A DNA stretch of 64,000 nt from Calvatia gigantea (taxonomy: Eukaryota > Basidiomycota > Agaricomycetes > Agaricales > Lycoperdaceae): positions 45,629 to 109,628 of the forward strand of contig JACAAK010000025.1 in the NCBI GenBank assembly GCA_025093985.1, given 5' to 3'. The notes under the pieces were generated by a model. It ran no database searches. It was not told the DNA's origin and saw only the letters and a program-made list of their open reading frames with translations. The stretch's first letter is position 1; each line of letters opens with the position of its first letter. This document shows positions 36,042 to 47,925 of the stretch, piece by piece. A program made the position numbers and the translations under genes.

Positions 36042-39000
36042 TTAGTTTCTTTGTCGGGTTTGCTTGTTCAATGCTTTTTTGTGTTTTCTGCCCCCTTTTT
36101 TATGGGTATCCTCCGGATGCCTTTTTAGGTAGTCTCATATGGCGTCTTTTGTGTTTTCCAAATCAGACTCTGCTGTCCATGTATTTTCTTCATTGCTATA
36201 TCCTTTCCAGTGAACTAGGAATTGATATCCCCTTTCCTGTTTCCTTTCGTCCACAGATTTCCTCCACTTCATATTCTTCTTCATTGTTTATGATCATGGG
36301 AGCAGGGTGCCAGTGGCTGTTTTTGACTCGGAAACTTGGCTTGATGTACCAGTGTCAGGAGTTGCTTGTTAAACACATCATGGATGGCCCATCTGTCTAG
36401 CAACATTAGCCAATATGCTGCTTCTCCTATCTTTTCCTTAATAAGGAAAGGGCCATACCATTTTTGGCCTAGCTTCTTTGATGCTTGATTGGTATGGATG
36501 TTTGTGTTCTCCAGCCACACTATATCACCTATTTGGTATGTTTTGGCATGGGTCTTGCTATGGTCATATTGCTGTTTCATCTTTTCTTGGTATGCTCGTA
36601 GTACTAATGAGGTGTTGTCTTGGGCGGTCTGAAGTTCCTTTAGGAAGTCTGTGGCTACCGGGTTGTTTGTTGGTAGTTCATTTTTTCCTTTCCATGGGTT
36701 TCTTCCATAGTTTAGGAAGAACAGCATCACTTGAGTTCCTCCATGTCATTTGTTGTTGTACTGAAATTCTGCAATAGGAAGCCAGTCTGCCCAGTCATCC
36801 TGGTTGTAATTGCAGTATAGATGGATGTACATTTCTACTTCTCTGTTCATGCACTCTATTTGTCCATCCGTTTGCGGGTGGTATGCTGTTGATAGGTTGT
36901 GCTCTATGCCAAGCCCTTTAAATAGTTCTTTGGTGAATTCTGATGTGAACTGAGGTCCTTGGTTGCTGAGTACTTTCCTCGGTAGTCCATGTAGCTTCCA
37001 TATTTCATCTCGATATGTCTTTGTGATATCTTTGGATGAAATGTCCATGGTAGTTGCTATAAGCCGTATTATTTTTGTGAAGTGGTCTACGACAACTAGT
37101 ATTGTGTCTTTCCCTTTTGACTCCAGTAGTGGTCCGATCATATTGACGCTGATTTCTTCCCAAGGTCCATTTGGGACTGGGAGGGGGTGTAGTGGTGATT
37201 TGAGTGGTGTTGTTCTTGCTTTATTCCTTTGGCAGGCTTGGCACCCTTGGATATATTTTTTCACGTTCTTTCACATTGTTGGCCACCAATAGTCATGGCT
37301 GATTAGTTCTATCATTCTGTGTTGGCCCGAATAGGCCCATGTCTGGCATGTCGTGGTACTGTATTAGGATTTCTTCTCATAGCTTTGGATTGGGTGGGAT
37401 GTATGTGCTATTTTGTCTGTAGATGATTCCATGCTCCTTAGTGAGGTTGGACTCTGGTTTTCTTAATTCGGTAAGAACTGTTGTCTTGTGCTGGGGCTTG
37501 TTTCGGATCTGTTCTAGGAATGTTGGTTCGAGGAATAGTTCTGCTTGTAAGAGCACTGTGTTGTCTGTGTTCCCTTTTTGCAGCCAGCTTTCTCGGATCA
37601 TGGTGACTAGTTTGTCTTCTCATTCCTCTAGTATTAGGTGGATTCAGGACAATAGGTTGGCCTTTGTGTTTGTTTTCCCAGGTATGTATCACAGTGTGAA
37701 GTCATAGTCTTGTAGGTGTAGGTACCATCAAGCTTGTCATCCATTCAGTTTTTGTGGTTTCCAGTAGTATTTCAAATTTTTGTGGTCAGTCCAGATTTCA
37801 AATTTTTCTTCTGCATCCAACAGGTAGTGTCTCCATTCCTTTAGAGCGTGGATGATGGCCAGTAGCTCCTTGTCATATATTTCATAATTACGCTCTGCTA
37901 GTGATAGCGTTCATGATGTAAAGGTGATTGGGTGCCATTTGTCCTCCTGTAACTGGGATAACACACCTCCTAATGCATAGTCTGATGCGTTGACTTCTAC
38001 CCTGAACTGTCCTTGTCTTTGTGGCAGGGTTAACACGGGCTCTTCAGTGATGCACTTTTTAAGATGATTGAAGGCTGTTTAATGTTCTTGGTTCCATTCC
38101 CATGTGGCTGCTCCCTTGAGCTTGTTTAGTGGTCCTGTGATCTTGCTGAAGTTTTTTATGAAGTGTCGGTAGTAGTTGGCGAAGCCAAGGAACCTTTCTA
38201 CTCCTTTTGTGTTTTTCAGTTCTGGCCAGTCTCGCACCAATTTGACCTTTTCTTCTTCCATTTTGATTCGCCCATGTCCTACTTTGACTCCTAACATAGG
38301 GATCTCTTCTGCGTTGAAGATGCATTTGGTTTGTTTGAAACATAGATTGTATTGTGCCATGTGCTGCAGGAACTGTACTGTTTGTTCTTTTAGTTGTTCC
38401 TTGGTGTCACCTGGAATGGCGAAGTCGTCCATATAGTTCACAATATCTCTGTTTTGCAGTAAGTCATGGAAGATGCTTGTCATCATTCTGGAGAAGGTCC
38501 CTGGTGAGTTGCTGAGTCTGAAATATATGACTGTTGGCTCAAAGAGTCCTTTGTTGGTGAGGAATGCCACTTTCCACTCGTCTCCTTCCTTGATCCTAAC
38601 ATTGTTATATCCCCAGATGATATCGAGTTTGTTGAAGTACTTGGCCTTTCTGAGTTTGTCAATTACCTCACCAATTCTTGGCAGCGGTGTTTTATCCTTG
38701 ACTACCACATTGTTTAATCGCCTATAGTCCTGAATTAATCTCTTGGATCTGTTCTTCTTGGGGATAAAGAAGGTTGGAGCTGCATATGGGGATTTCGATG
38801 GCCATATTTGTCCTGATTCTAGGTTCTCTTTGATGAATGTTTTGAGTTCGTCCTGTTCTTTGATCATCATGTTGTAAGTTCCTGTGCTTATTTCCTTTGG
38901 GGCATCCTCTGTTAGGATTATTTCATGGTCCCATTCGGTTCATTCTGGGAGTTTGTTGAACATTGTTTTATTGAATAGATGCATAAATGGTTGTACATAG

Positions 39001-39560
39001 TCTGGTAAATCTTCTGGTTTGGTTGGGTCTAGTTCATCTTCTTCTTCCCATAAGTCCTCTGTAGTGGCCATGCTCCGTATCTTCTCTGTGATGGGAATGT
39101 TTCGGTGGGGGAATTAGCAGTTCTGTGGGCACTGGGTGATTTGATTTCTCCATTATTCCAATCTACTTCTGGGTTATGTTTGGCCAGCCAGTTGTGTCCT
39201 AGAAAGACCTCTACACAGTCTTGTAATTGTACAACTGATGCTTCAATCTGTTCTTTATGTCCCTGAATGTCTATGGCGATTGTGGCCATTTCCATTACTT
39301 TTCTGCCCTGGTTTGGTGTTCTGTCTGTGTTTAGTACTAAGATCTGTTGTTCCAGTTTTCAGGTGGGAAGTTTTTCCTCATCTACTAGTTTTTTGCTGAT
39401 GCTGCTAGTTGTGCATCCTGAGTCAATGATCGCATCCACTGTTATCTCCTTTTTTGCTATTTGTATTTTTCCTTTTAGGTTTAATTTGCACTTTCTTCTC
39501 TGAGGAATCATGTAGAATTTGTCTGATATCCTAGATACAAGCTTTTCGACTCTCAAGGTA
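36042..39560 (-). pseudogene. pol of Gypsy A4, nearly complete, with chromodomain
   Basis: Protease: AIIDSGCTTSSISKKLVDEE (near 39420) and FLGHNWLAKHNPEVDW (near 39190). RT: 38870-38079 is open for 263 codons with FFIPKKNRSKRLIQDYRRLN and catalytic YMDD (near 38425). RNase [19 protein letters not shown] (37990), [12 protein letters not shown]. Integrase: zinc region near 37300, CQACQRNKARTTPLK, then DQGPQFTSEF-like SNQGPQFTSEF (near 36950) and TDGQIECMNREVEMY. Linker KKLGQKWYGPFLIKEKIGE and chromodomain (YEVEEI near 36270; YQFLVHWKGYSNEENTW-type residues in shifted frames) close the protein. A few stops, several TGA or TAG, and at least two single-base shifts inactivate it. Confidence 0.92.
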
Positions 39561-39564
39561 GTGC

Positions 39565-40690
39565 CTACTCAGAGTCTTCGGAAAAATCCTTCTTTTCATC
39601 ATTGACTTCTTCTACTCCTTGGACTTGTATTTTCTTTGGTGTAGTGCAGGCCTTTGCTATGTGGCCTGTTTTTCCGCAGTTGTAGTAAGTTAACCCCTTT
39701 GGTTTCTTGCAGTCTTTGGCCATATGTCCGAAAATGCCACAATTATAGCATTTGGGTTTCCCTTCAGCATTGAAAATGTGGTGTTGGCTTCCTATCTCCA
39801 TTGGTTCTCCCATTCCTCCATAGGTTGTCCTGGTGTTGGTTTTCTTATCTCCTCAGTATTCCAATGCTTCATATTCCTTGTCCTATGGTGAGGATGGCTT
39901 CTGTCCATTCTGCATAGGTGTCTGGTCTGGTGCTAGGTGGGTAGCCTGTAATAGTGTGGATGATGTCTTGCCTGGCATTTTTCTTGAGTAGGAACATTGT
40001 GTGTTTATTATCTGTTTTTACCTTGCTCTTCAGGACTTGGAATTTAATTAGGTAGTCTGCTGTGTTTTTGTTCCCCTGTTTGAACTTCTCGATTTGCCAT
40101 TCTGCTTTACTGTTCAAGGCATCATCAGAGAAGGTTTTCCTAAAGTCTTCGGAAAATGCTTTCCAGTCTACTGAGTCCTCTCCATCTAAGATTTGTGGGG
40201 CCTTCATTGCTGTGTAGGCTCCTGCTGTTCCTCCTCTCAGTCTGGCTAAGACTGCTATGGCTTTGTCATCCACTGAGACTATTTTATTGAACTTTATGAA
40301 GAGCATCATTGCTCTCTACCAGTCATCAAATTTGGTGCAAGTTCCATCAAAGAAACCTGGGTCTGGCACTAGGCCTTTCCCACTGGACACTATCATGGGC
40401 ACTACTGTGTTATCGGTCATATTGGAGTCGGTTTCTGATTCTGTTTCATCTGAGCTTGATTCATCTGATTTCTCCTGATGGACTAGCTCTTCCTCTGCTA
40501 GGTCGAGTTTGTTTAGAAGTTCTGATAATACTTCTTTTTCTGCTGGGTTTACTCCAGGTTCATTGTGTATTTCTCTGGTTGGTTCTTCAGGTACTTTGGG
40601 ATTCCCTGTTTCTTCTTTGTCTGATGTTTCAGATTTGTCATCAGTGACTTCAAGGTTCAGTTCTCTGTATTTGTCTGGGTTTGAGCTCAT
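39565..40690 (-). pseudogene. gag of Gypsy A4, nearly intact
   Basis: It starts at MSSNPDKYRELN (40690), just inside the leader. An acidic N-terminus is followed by the capsid-like part (MLFIKFNKIVSVDDKAIAVL from 40309, TADYLIKFQVLKSKVK, HTITGYPP), then two CCHC knuckles (CYNCGIFGHMAKDC; YYNCGKTGHIAKAC with the first Cys changed) and an acidic tail ending at 39565. One stop (TAG at 40313-40315 where A2 has TGG) and one extra A near 39880 are the main lesions. Pol is in the -1 frame relative to gag and overlaps its end. Confidence 0.92.
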
Positions 40691-40756
40691 ATACTAGCTC
40701 CTGGGTTGTCTTTGTTCAGGCCTTTTTCAGCCTACTCCTTGCAAGGTGAGGTGGGG

Positions 40757-40767
40757 ACACTTAACCA
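40757..40767 (-). promoter_or_regulatory. Primer-binding site of Gypsy A4 (self-priming type)
   Basis: Two bases after the 5' LTR end the minus strand reads TGGTTAAGTGT. This is perfectly complementary over 11 nt to ACACTTAACCA, the predicted first bases of the element's own RNA (34 nt after the TATTTAAG box). This is the arrangement of Tf1-type self-priming retrotransposons rather than tRNA priming. Confidence 0.75.
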
Positions 40768-40769
40768 AA

Positions 40770-41079
40770 TGTTATGACCTTAGTCTGAGTAAACCTCAGG
40801 TTGCAACTTAGGCTAAGACTTGAGGGTGAGTAAGGGGAGGAGAACAGAGGTGGTTAAGTATACCAAATACAGGAGCATGTATGTACACTTAAATATGGTA
40901 GACATCCAGGTTGAATGGATGGAGATAGCTACATGGAACATCTGATGACAATGGCGTAGTAGTTACTAGTGAGTCAATACTCAGAGATCACTGGACAGAA
41001 ATAAGTGAAACAGATGTACTGGTGGTGTAGGAATGCAGACAAGCACGGAGTATGATATGATCAGTGGAAATCCATAACA
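40770..41079 (-). repeat. 5' LTR of Gypsy A4
   Basis: 310 bp. Compared by eye with the 3' LTR it differs at about 20 positions plus two small indels. All the substitutions I counted are transitions, many of them TG versus CA or CG. Target duplication TCTGT follows at 41080. Confidence 0.95.
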
Positions 41080-41084
41080 TCTGT

Positions 41085-42230
41085 ACATCAATGCCTATGA
41101 CATACTCCTACAGGAGGTGGACGTGCAGCTACATCTACATAGGTGCCATGCCATCTACTTCAGTGGCCACCTCCTTGTCCCAGCTCATCCATGGAATCTT
41201 CAGGGCATTCTACTCCAAGGTGGACAGATCCTGTGTCTGGATTGTTCTGTTCCATCCGTTGACAGGACTGTACATCTTCATCAGTATCCTTGAAGGAGAA
41301 ATAGTCAGATGAAGTTACTGACCCATACTCTCCATCAGAACCATAGTCAGTGTCCGAGTCATCGTCTAAGATGGACTCCAGAACAGACTCCAAAACCTTT
41401 GGTGCCTGCTTCTTCTTGAGCAGCTTAGGCTTCTTGATAATTGCTGGCCCCTCATATACTAGTGCTGGCCACACTACTCAGTCCTCTTCTCTCAAGACCT
41501 GTGATAGAGAAGGATTCTCTATGTCCATCAAGTTGAACCACTTCCACATCTCCTTTAAACTCTCACCTATTGAAGAAGTGGCAAATAACTGCTCATCCCA
41601 CTTCTTCAATGTGGTAACCTTGGCTTTCACTGAAGGTTTGCAATTGTGCTCAGGCTTGGGCACAGTGATGTATGACACAAGCAGAGTGGCATTGCTGCTG
41701 GTGGCAGTGGAGCTGGAGGTGACTAGAGAGTTCTTGGCTCAATACATCTCCTCCACAAGAGCACAAGTAGTTTGTGGCAGCTTATCTTGAGCCTGTGACA
41801 CAAAGTCCATGTCCTGGATATATCTAGAGGTGGTAGTGTTAGCCTGCCCACCCTCCTTTCCCTTTTCTTTCCCCTTGCTGCAAGGATGCCATCGGCATTT
41901 CTTCTCCTCACCATCACTGCCAGAAGACTTCTGCTACTGCTGCTGCTGTTGCTGCTAGGGCTTTTTAGACCCTGAGGGTTGCTACTGACCTTGTGGTCAC
42001 TGTCTACCTTACTGCTAGTTGCACTGCTGCTGCTGCTGCTGCCCACCTCCTTGTTGTGGAGTAAAGTATGCTCGTTACATGTGAGTAGTCTGGTTCGATG
42101 TGTAAGTGGCAAGAATACTACTATGGGCCTTGTCCCAAGTTAACTCATAAAGGGACTTGTTTGATGTGAGGAGCATCTGAGCTACATGGCTCAAAGACAG
42201 GTGGAGGAAATGGAGGAGGACCATCATCTC
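41085..42230 (-). pseudogene. gag relic of Copia C2
   Basis: Minus-strand frames from about 42230 to 41085 continue in the same reading frame, across the A4 and LTR-G insertions, into the C2 protease. Recognisable parts are SLSHVAQMLLTSNKSLYEL (near 42190), a Gln/Ser-rich tract (42060-41900), a basic segment with CRWHPCSKGKEK, LFATSSIGESLKEMWKWFNL (41590-41530), and an acidic stretch (ILDDDSDTDYGSDGEYGS, 41380-41320). Gln codons in the CAG/CAA tract are partly converted to TAG/TAA. I infer gag from position and continuity; the acidic block is unusual. Confidence 0.7.
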
Positions 42231-42234
42231 GATT

Positions 42235-43080
42235 TCTGGGGCGATGCTACTATCCATGGCATGAACCTCCTCAGATGCAACAAAACCACTGAGGACCCAG
42301 AGATCGATGCCCTCATCAACAGAATCCATAGTACCCTCTCCGAATTATACAATACAATCAACCCTACACCACCAACCCAAGCTGACATATCCATGGACAA
42401 AGAGACTACTGTCTCCATGAAAGAAGAAGTCAACTCCCTTTGCCACTTTATAAAGACCATCACTCCATCACAACTCATATCAGTTTTTCTCCCATCTGCA
42501 AGGTTCTGCACTGTGTTACCAGGCCAAGAAAAGGACCAACACTATTGGAAAACAATAGTCAAGAGTTATTGGGACAACTCCACCACAACCGATTTCCTAT
42601 TCAATGGTGTCCCAGTCCCTATCCACCAAGATGGTTAAAGCCACTTGCCTGTCTTCTTCACACAATCAAACAATGGAAAATATCTCATTGGGGCCACCAA
42701 GAAAGCCCTCACCTCCACAGTAGTCAATGGCGACTTCAATGAAGCTTCCTGAGACATGAAGCCTAATTGGGGGGTATTGTTATGGGTTTTTACCAATCAA
42801 GTCATACTCCATCATCATCTGCATTCCTACCTATTAGTACATCTGTTTCAGTTATTCCTGCCAAGCAATCTCCATCCTGACTTATGTTAACTACTATACC
42901 ATCTTTACCAGACATTTCATGTAGTTACTCCATCTATTCAACTGGATGACTTCCCCTATTTAAGCATACATACATCCACTGTATTCGGTATGCTTAACCA
43001 CCTTTGTTCTCTTCCCTTACTCGCCCTTAAGACTTAGCCCAAGTTACAACCTGAGGTCTTATTAGACTAAGGTCATAACA
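42235..43080 (+). mobile_element. Gypsy-A fragment A5 (end of ORF3 and 3' LTR)
   Basis: Plus-strand ORF3 sequence from GMNLLRCNKTTEDPEID to NGDFNEAS (stop 42750-42752) is followed by a G-rich tract and an LTR at 42778-43080 (303 bp, TGTTATGGG...GGTCATAACA). The ORF3 part is open for about 130 codons before one stop, the best-kept copy of its C-terminal domain. The 5' part of the element is absent; the left end replaces the start of Copia C2. Confidence 0.9.
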
Positions 43081-43113
43081 ATTAGCCTGTCTCTAGGTAG
43101 ATTACTCTGAAAT

Positions 43114-43740
43114 TTATGCAGACAGACAGGAAAAGTCAAGGGAAATGCCATCATTGTAGTCTTCATTGTCAAAGGCATTGTGAGGGTTAGAGTACACAGG
43201 GGGTTGGTAGCATTCCTTTATTTGATTTACTGCCTCTACATGTTCTGGGTAGCAAGGGTAGTGTTTGGGTTTATACTGAGGAATTTGGGTTTTACAAATT
43301 TGGCAGAAGTATTGGGGACAGGACCATTTGTAGTGTCCTGGTTTTGTTTTGTGACAGATGGGGCATATGGTGTGTTGACAATGGCTAGCCCAATGGCCAA
43401 TTACTGGGAGGTGGAGTTTTTCACATTTCTTGCAGAATACCCCAGAGATAAAGTTTAGGTCATTCATTGCTTGGGGTTGGGTTGGGGTTGGTCCATTGTT
43501 GTTTTTTCCAACACTTCATTTATTACTCTCCTTTTCTCCTCATCCAGCAGGGGTACTTCTTCCTGGGTGAGCATCCAGTTTAGGTGTTCCATTAGGTTGA
43601 ACATGGTTTACTCCAGTCAGGTTGTGGACATTGTGTGATGGAGGGGGTTGAGGTTGGGTTGAGGGAAGTATGTTTGTTGGGGCTGGGTTGGAAGTGGAGG
43701 GGGTACTGGTCAGAATGTGTAGTTCATTTAAAGTCAGGCA
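43114..43740 (-). pseudogene. Zinc-knuckle protein fragment, probably retroelement-derived
   Basis: An open frame (43467-43114) contains Cys/His clusters in a row: CKKCEKLHLPVIGHWASHC, CPICHKTKPGHYKWSC and CQICKTQIPQYKPKHYPC, followed by an acidic tail. Upstream a Pro/Ser/Thr-rich segment (STPSTSNPAPTNILPSTQPQ near 43680) is joined through stops. Such knuckles bind nucleic acid in Gag or LINE ORF1-like proteins. I cannot assign the family. Confidence 0.5.
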
Positions 43741-44261
43741 AGGGTACTGGTTGGATGGGAGAGGATCAACCTGATGCTCTCTGATGTAGTGGATGAAAGC
43801 CTGAGGTAATCCAAGGCTTCATGATACCTTGATAAATACAGCTGCTTGATCAGTTGTATGGTCATGATGAAGATGTTCATGTTGGAGTATGGTATTACAG
43901 ATAAGGTGCCAGTGATTTCATTGATTAGTTGTATGTAGATATTAAGTTCAGAAAAGAGTTTGATGATCTCAGCTGAAGACTATCATACAAAGGGATCCTG
44001 AACTCTAGAAATCAGGTCAAGCCTATAGTTCCATGGGTGAAGGTCTATTGTACAAAGTGGGCTCTAGACTGAACTGGGTCTGTCCACTGGGGTCTTAGTT
44101 AGTGGGATTTGCTGTGATGAAGCCAGCAGTTTGGTATTCAGTTGGGTATAGTTCCTCCCAAGCAAATCTTGGGATCCCAGCTCACTCTGAGGGGAGTGCT
44201 GGGGTGGGGTGTTGGTTTGGGATGGGATAGATGTATGCAGGAGTTGGGAACTACTGGATTC
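43741..44261. other. Unrecognised DNA upstream of the zinc-knuckle fragment
   Basis: It may be the decayed N-terminal coding part of the same minus-strand gene, but I see no domain. No LTR or RNA gene is visible. Confidence 0.5.
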
Positions 44262-44895
44262 ATGAGATCTTATAAAGTAAGCTTAATAGCCAAGAAGAGG
44301 TTTCTTAAGATCAGATTATAAGAGAGGATGATAAGAGTGATAGATTGAGTCTCCACCTAACCAAGTAGAAACAATGGGTTTTACTAGTCAAGTTGAGGGG
44401 TTTATATACTACAATGGTATGCTACTGTATTGTATTGTATTAGTATGTTACTTGTCTATATATGGTATATAAAAGTTGTACAACTTCAAAGTGGTATAAC
44501 TTTGAAGTATTATATAAGTATCTATATTAGTTGAACAATGGAGTTCTAATTATAGTCTATAAATCTAGGGTTGTTACTAGACTTTCATCATAGGTCTAGA
44601 TTGTATTAAGTATTAGAATAATACTTAATCTATTACTATTATCTTATCATATAGATTACACTAAGATATATAATTGTCTTTCAAGTAATTATACTAGTTG
44701 TAGTATAGTCATCATATAACTGAGTATATGACTTGATCTTGTTATACTGTTAACATTAAGACTTTTGACTAATGTCTTTATATCATACAAGTCTTATGAG
44801 ATGTTGTATATATCATCATATAATCAATTATGATGTCATTGATTACATCATCATTCTTGACATTTATAATGTCATAAATATTGATATTCATAACA
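44262..44895 (-). repeat. LTR-G copy, truncated at its 3' end
   Basis: Read on the minus strand it starts TGTTATGAATATC at 44895 and runs through the TATA region and TTCTACTTGGTTAGGTGGAG to about 44262. About 200 bp of the 3' end are missing, and there is no matching target duplication. Confidence 0.88.
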
Positions 44896-44983
44896 CTCCC
44901 AGGTTGCATATGACCATAGCCTCCTACACTCTACCAGCATTGCTAAACATAGTCTGAGTAAGTGGCAGTTGGGGCCCATAACC

Positions 44984-45388
44984 TGTTGAGATGAGTACAC
45001 CACAGTAGCTAAACACTAGTGGCAGAGGGTAGTCATACTCACTGGAATGTAGAGAGATGTTGCTGTAGTTGAAAGTAGTTGCTTAAGAGAAGTAATATCA
45101 AGTGGAGAAAGACTCAATTGTCTAAAGGACATACTTATACTACATAGGGTTTATATACATAAAGTCCCTGGTCTGTGCACCATTCTACCTATACAGGTGA
45201 GGTCTTATCTGCCAGTAGCATATACAGAGCATACTGCATACTATACATAGTTCTAATAGACCATGTAGCCAGCAACTTAGAGTGTGGTCTAGTACTTTGT
45301 CTGTAGTCCATTATCTCGCTCCTGAGAGTGGAATACCCTAGTATGAATAGACTGAACCAATGTAGTGGTACAGAATCAAGATTCAACA
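44984..45388 (-). repeat. Solo LTR of the Copia C2 family
   Basis: 405 bp, TGTTGAGATGAG...GATTCAACA, closely matching 28935-29352 except for small differences and a missing stretch near 45342. The 5-bp flanks (TAACC and GAATT) do not match, so its target duplication has decayed or it arose by inter-element recombination. Confidence 0.9.
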
Positions 45389-47925
45389 GAATTGGCCTAA
45401 ATAGTAGGCCTTATAAATTCACTCTTTCATTGACCAATCCATATAAAAAGAACTGGTCAAGTTACCCCAGCAAAGAGCAATCCACTTACCTAAAAGATCC
45501 CTCTTCACCATGCCATCTATCCAATGACCTCACTTTATCCTAGGGTACTGGCATCAGGTGAGGATCATGGTGAAAAATACCATGTGCATAGGTTAGGTCC
45601 ACTATGGTATTTTCTGTAATTGTCTTTGCTAATCTCCAATCTTCCAAAACATGCAATAAGCTCCCTATGTTTTGACAAGGGTGAAAGTATTTGCCAAACT
45701 ATGAGTCAAAAACAGTGGTAGGGAGGTAGTGCCCTCACTGAAGCTCCAACTTATCAATATTAGATCCTCCAAACTCAGATTGGCACTCTGGCTGCTTGTA
45801 AAAGGATTTATTTTGTGTATGATGAAGTTCACTTATCTGTTGGCCCAGTGATCCATAGAATTATCATCAGATCTTTTCAGCTTTCATTGATACTGCTAAT
45901 ATTGGAAATTGGTGGTATTTGTATATTCTTAGTATCATTAATGCTTGTAATACCACTTTGATATATTTAATGTGACTTCACAGTTAGATTGAGAAGGTAA
46001 TATGCTCATCTTGAGAGAACTGAAGATGTGGTGCAGGAGAAATACCAGTTTCCAACCTGTTGATTGTGGCTAACCACTCCAGGATCTGATTATGAAGGCC
46101 CATATTATTTTCACCCTCTAAAAGCATGACAAGTCTTGTGAGGAGTGGGAGCCTTAGGTAATTTTGATGATTAGAGATAAATGTACTGTCCATTTCCATC
46201 TAAACCTCTATTTTAGTGCTAGTGGAATAAGTAAAAAACCTACAATCACAATTTTGACCTACCTAGTCACTGTGGAATGTATTACATTCACTCATCCAGC
46301 CCTACTGTTGAACAAACAGGTCTTGTGAGGATTTTAGAAGGTAGTGGGTAATGGTTGGATATTATTGATATGTATTTAGGTGTAAGAAGAATTAATACTG
46401 TCAAAAGTGCAAAGTCTGCATCTTCTTGTTTGGACAAAGTAAGTTTCACACTCTGTGTTTGTACCCTCCAATATACAAACTTCACAGTCACACTCACCTT
46501 TCTCCCAACCCCAGCCAAATTGGGAGTCATCTCTTTGACTTTGTTATTCTGGCCATGAAAAGACCCATTATTCTAGACATGAAAACTTTCCACTGCCATG
46601 ATGTCACCTGGCATGGGGGCACTGTCTGTAAGTCCACAGTCCATAAGTCCATGAATAAACTCAATAGTTTTAGGAAAACTGGCCTTTATACTTTCCAAAC
46701 TCTATTTATCAAATTCCTGAATATTTTTGCCATTTTTTCGACCATTTAAGGTGTGTTTGTATGTCTGTTCATATCCACTAGTGACTGAGAGCTATAGCAT
46801 GTAGAAATGGAGGGTTTACAGATATGGCACTCAAATAGTATCTACAAGATAAAAGTGGAAGAAGTGTGTTGCAGGATTCTGAGGACTAAGGGTTCATTAG
46901 CTACAACAAGTATGTGCTACCAACAACTTGTGTATGATATGATGAGCTCACTTGTTACCCCAAGGTTGACTGACCCCTGCCCAGAACACAATTCTTCACT
47001 CATTCCACTAGAAGGCCCACCTGAACTTGTCCACATTGTGTTCCTCAACAGTATACCCCACTTCCATATATTCCTTCCATACCATTCACTACTATGCCCT
47101 GTCTCTCAACAACCATCAACCAGCTCCAATAAGTATCCAAATGTGCCTTTCTCTGCTTGTCCCCAACTCTGTATTTTCTATCCCCTCACTGTCAATTGTA
47201 GGTGCAAATCCTTTTCAATTCACAGTGCCCCTTTGTCTCTCTATCTCCTATAGCTCTATAACTCTTAAATATCTCCCACCAAGTCCACCAATTCACCAAA
47301 GGCATTGCAGGTTGCACTAAAAGGGTCATCCTTAACTCCAAGGGATGATTGAGATGACAGACATAATTCATCATTATCCTTTGTCTGACACAGACACTGA
47401 CTATTGACTTCAGGAGGTTGATGAATGAAGAACTTTCACCCTAGCCTGTAGCTCCTGGTCCTATTAGTCCCAGTGCACCTTCAAATTCACCACAAACTTT
47501 AAGCACAGACAGCAAACTGTTGAGTAGAATTGGGGGCATCAGATACTGGACTATGTACAAGAAGTGAGGGAGCACAATGCTATTTGAGTTATTGAATGTG
47601 AGTATCATGATTATCTGGGTTACATTGTGCTGAAACCAGAACTCACACTGTAAATTAGTAGAGCTGCTGGAAAACCTCTTATTTCAGCCAAGGAATCTTA
47701 TGGATTTAACCACAGTGAGCATACCCACCAGGAATTTGTATGACTCTTGCATATTCTAATTGATTGTTTAGTTAATTAATATAATAGGTATTTGCTTAAT
47801 CAGGGGCTTCAATATCTGATAATGCCTAAATCTACCTGTCAGCTAGCTGCATTTACCAGGGATGGACAAACATGACCCCCCTTCCAAGCCTCAAGTGCAT
47901 TATGTCCACTACACCTGTTACAAAC
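45389..47925. other. Unrecognised 2.5-kb stretch
   Basis: Short open frames occur on both strands (46807-47253 plus is the longest at 148 codons), but none has a motif I recognise, and the region has no LTR pair, tRNA or tandem array. A CT microsatellite lies just beyond it near 47945. It may be decayed host or element DNA. Confidence 0.5.

Larger units (their letters stand above)
34719..41079 (-). mobile_element. Full-length Gypsy chromovirus A4
   Basis: This is the only complete Gypsy-A element: 6361 bp with two LTRs, primer-binding site, gag, pol (PR-RT-RNase H-IN-chromodomain), ORF3 and a G-rich polypurine tract, flanked by the perfect target duplication TCTGT (34714-34718 and 41080-41084). 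It is inserted in the gag/protease region of Copia C2. Coding frames are comparatively well kept, with a few stops and single-base shifts, so it may be among the youngest insertions here, although its two LTRs differ at about 20 sites. Confidence 0.96.
28935..42230 (-). mobile_element. Copia-type element C2 with two later insertions
   Basis: From left to right on the plus strand: 3' LTR (28935-29352), purine tract (to about 29368), RNase H, RT, integrase and protease (29378-33331), an LTR-G insertion (33332-34629), a short C2 piece (34635-34713), the full Gypsy A4 (34719-41079) and the C2 gag (41085-42230). The C2 frame continues across both insertions when each is removed with one copy of its target duplication. 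The 5' LTR is missing; sequence changes to Gypsy A5 near 42235. Confidence 0.9.

Noticed and set aside
44984..45388. 5' LTR of a second Copia C2 element
   Set aside because: No Copia internal sequence adjoins on either side, so it is treated as a solo LTR.
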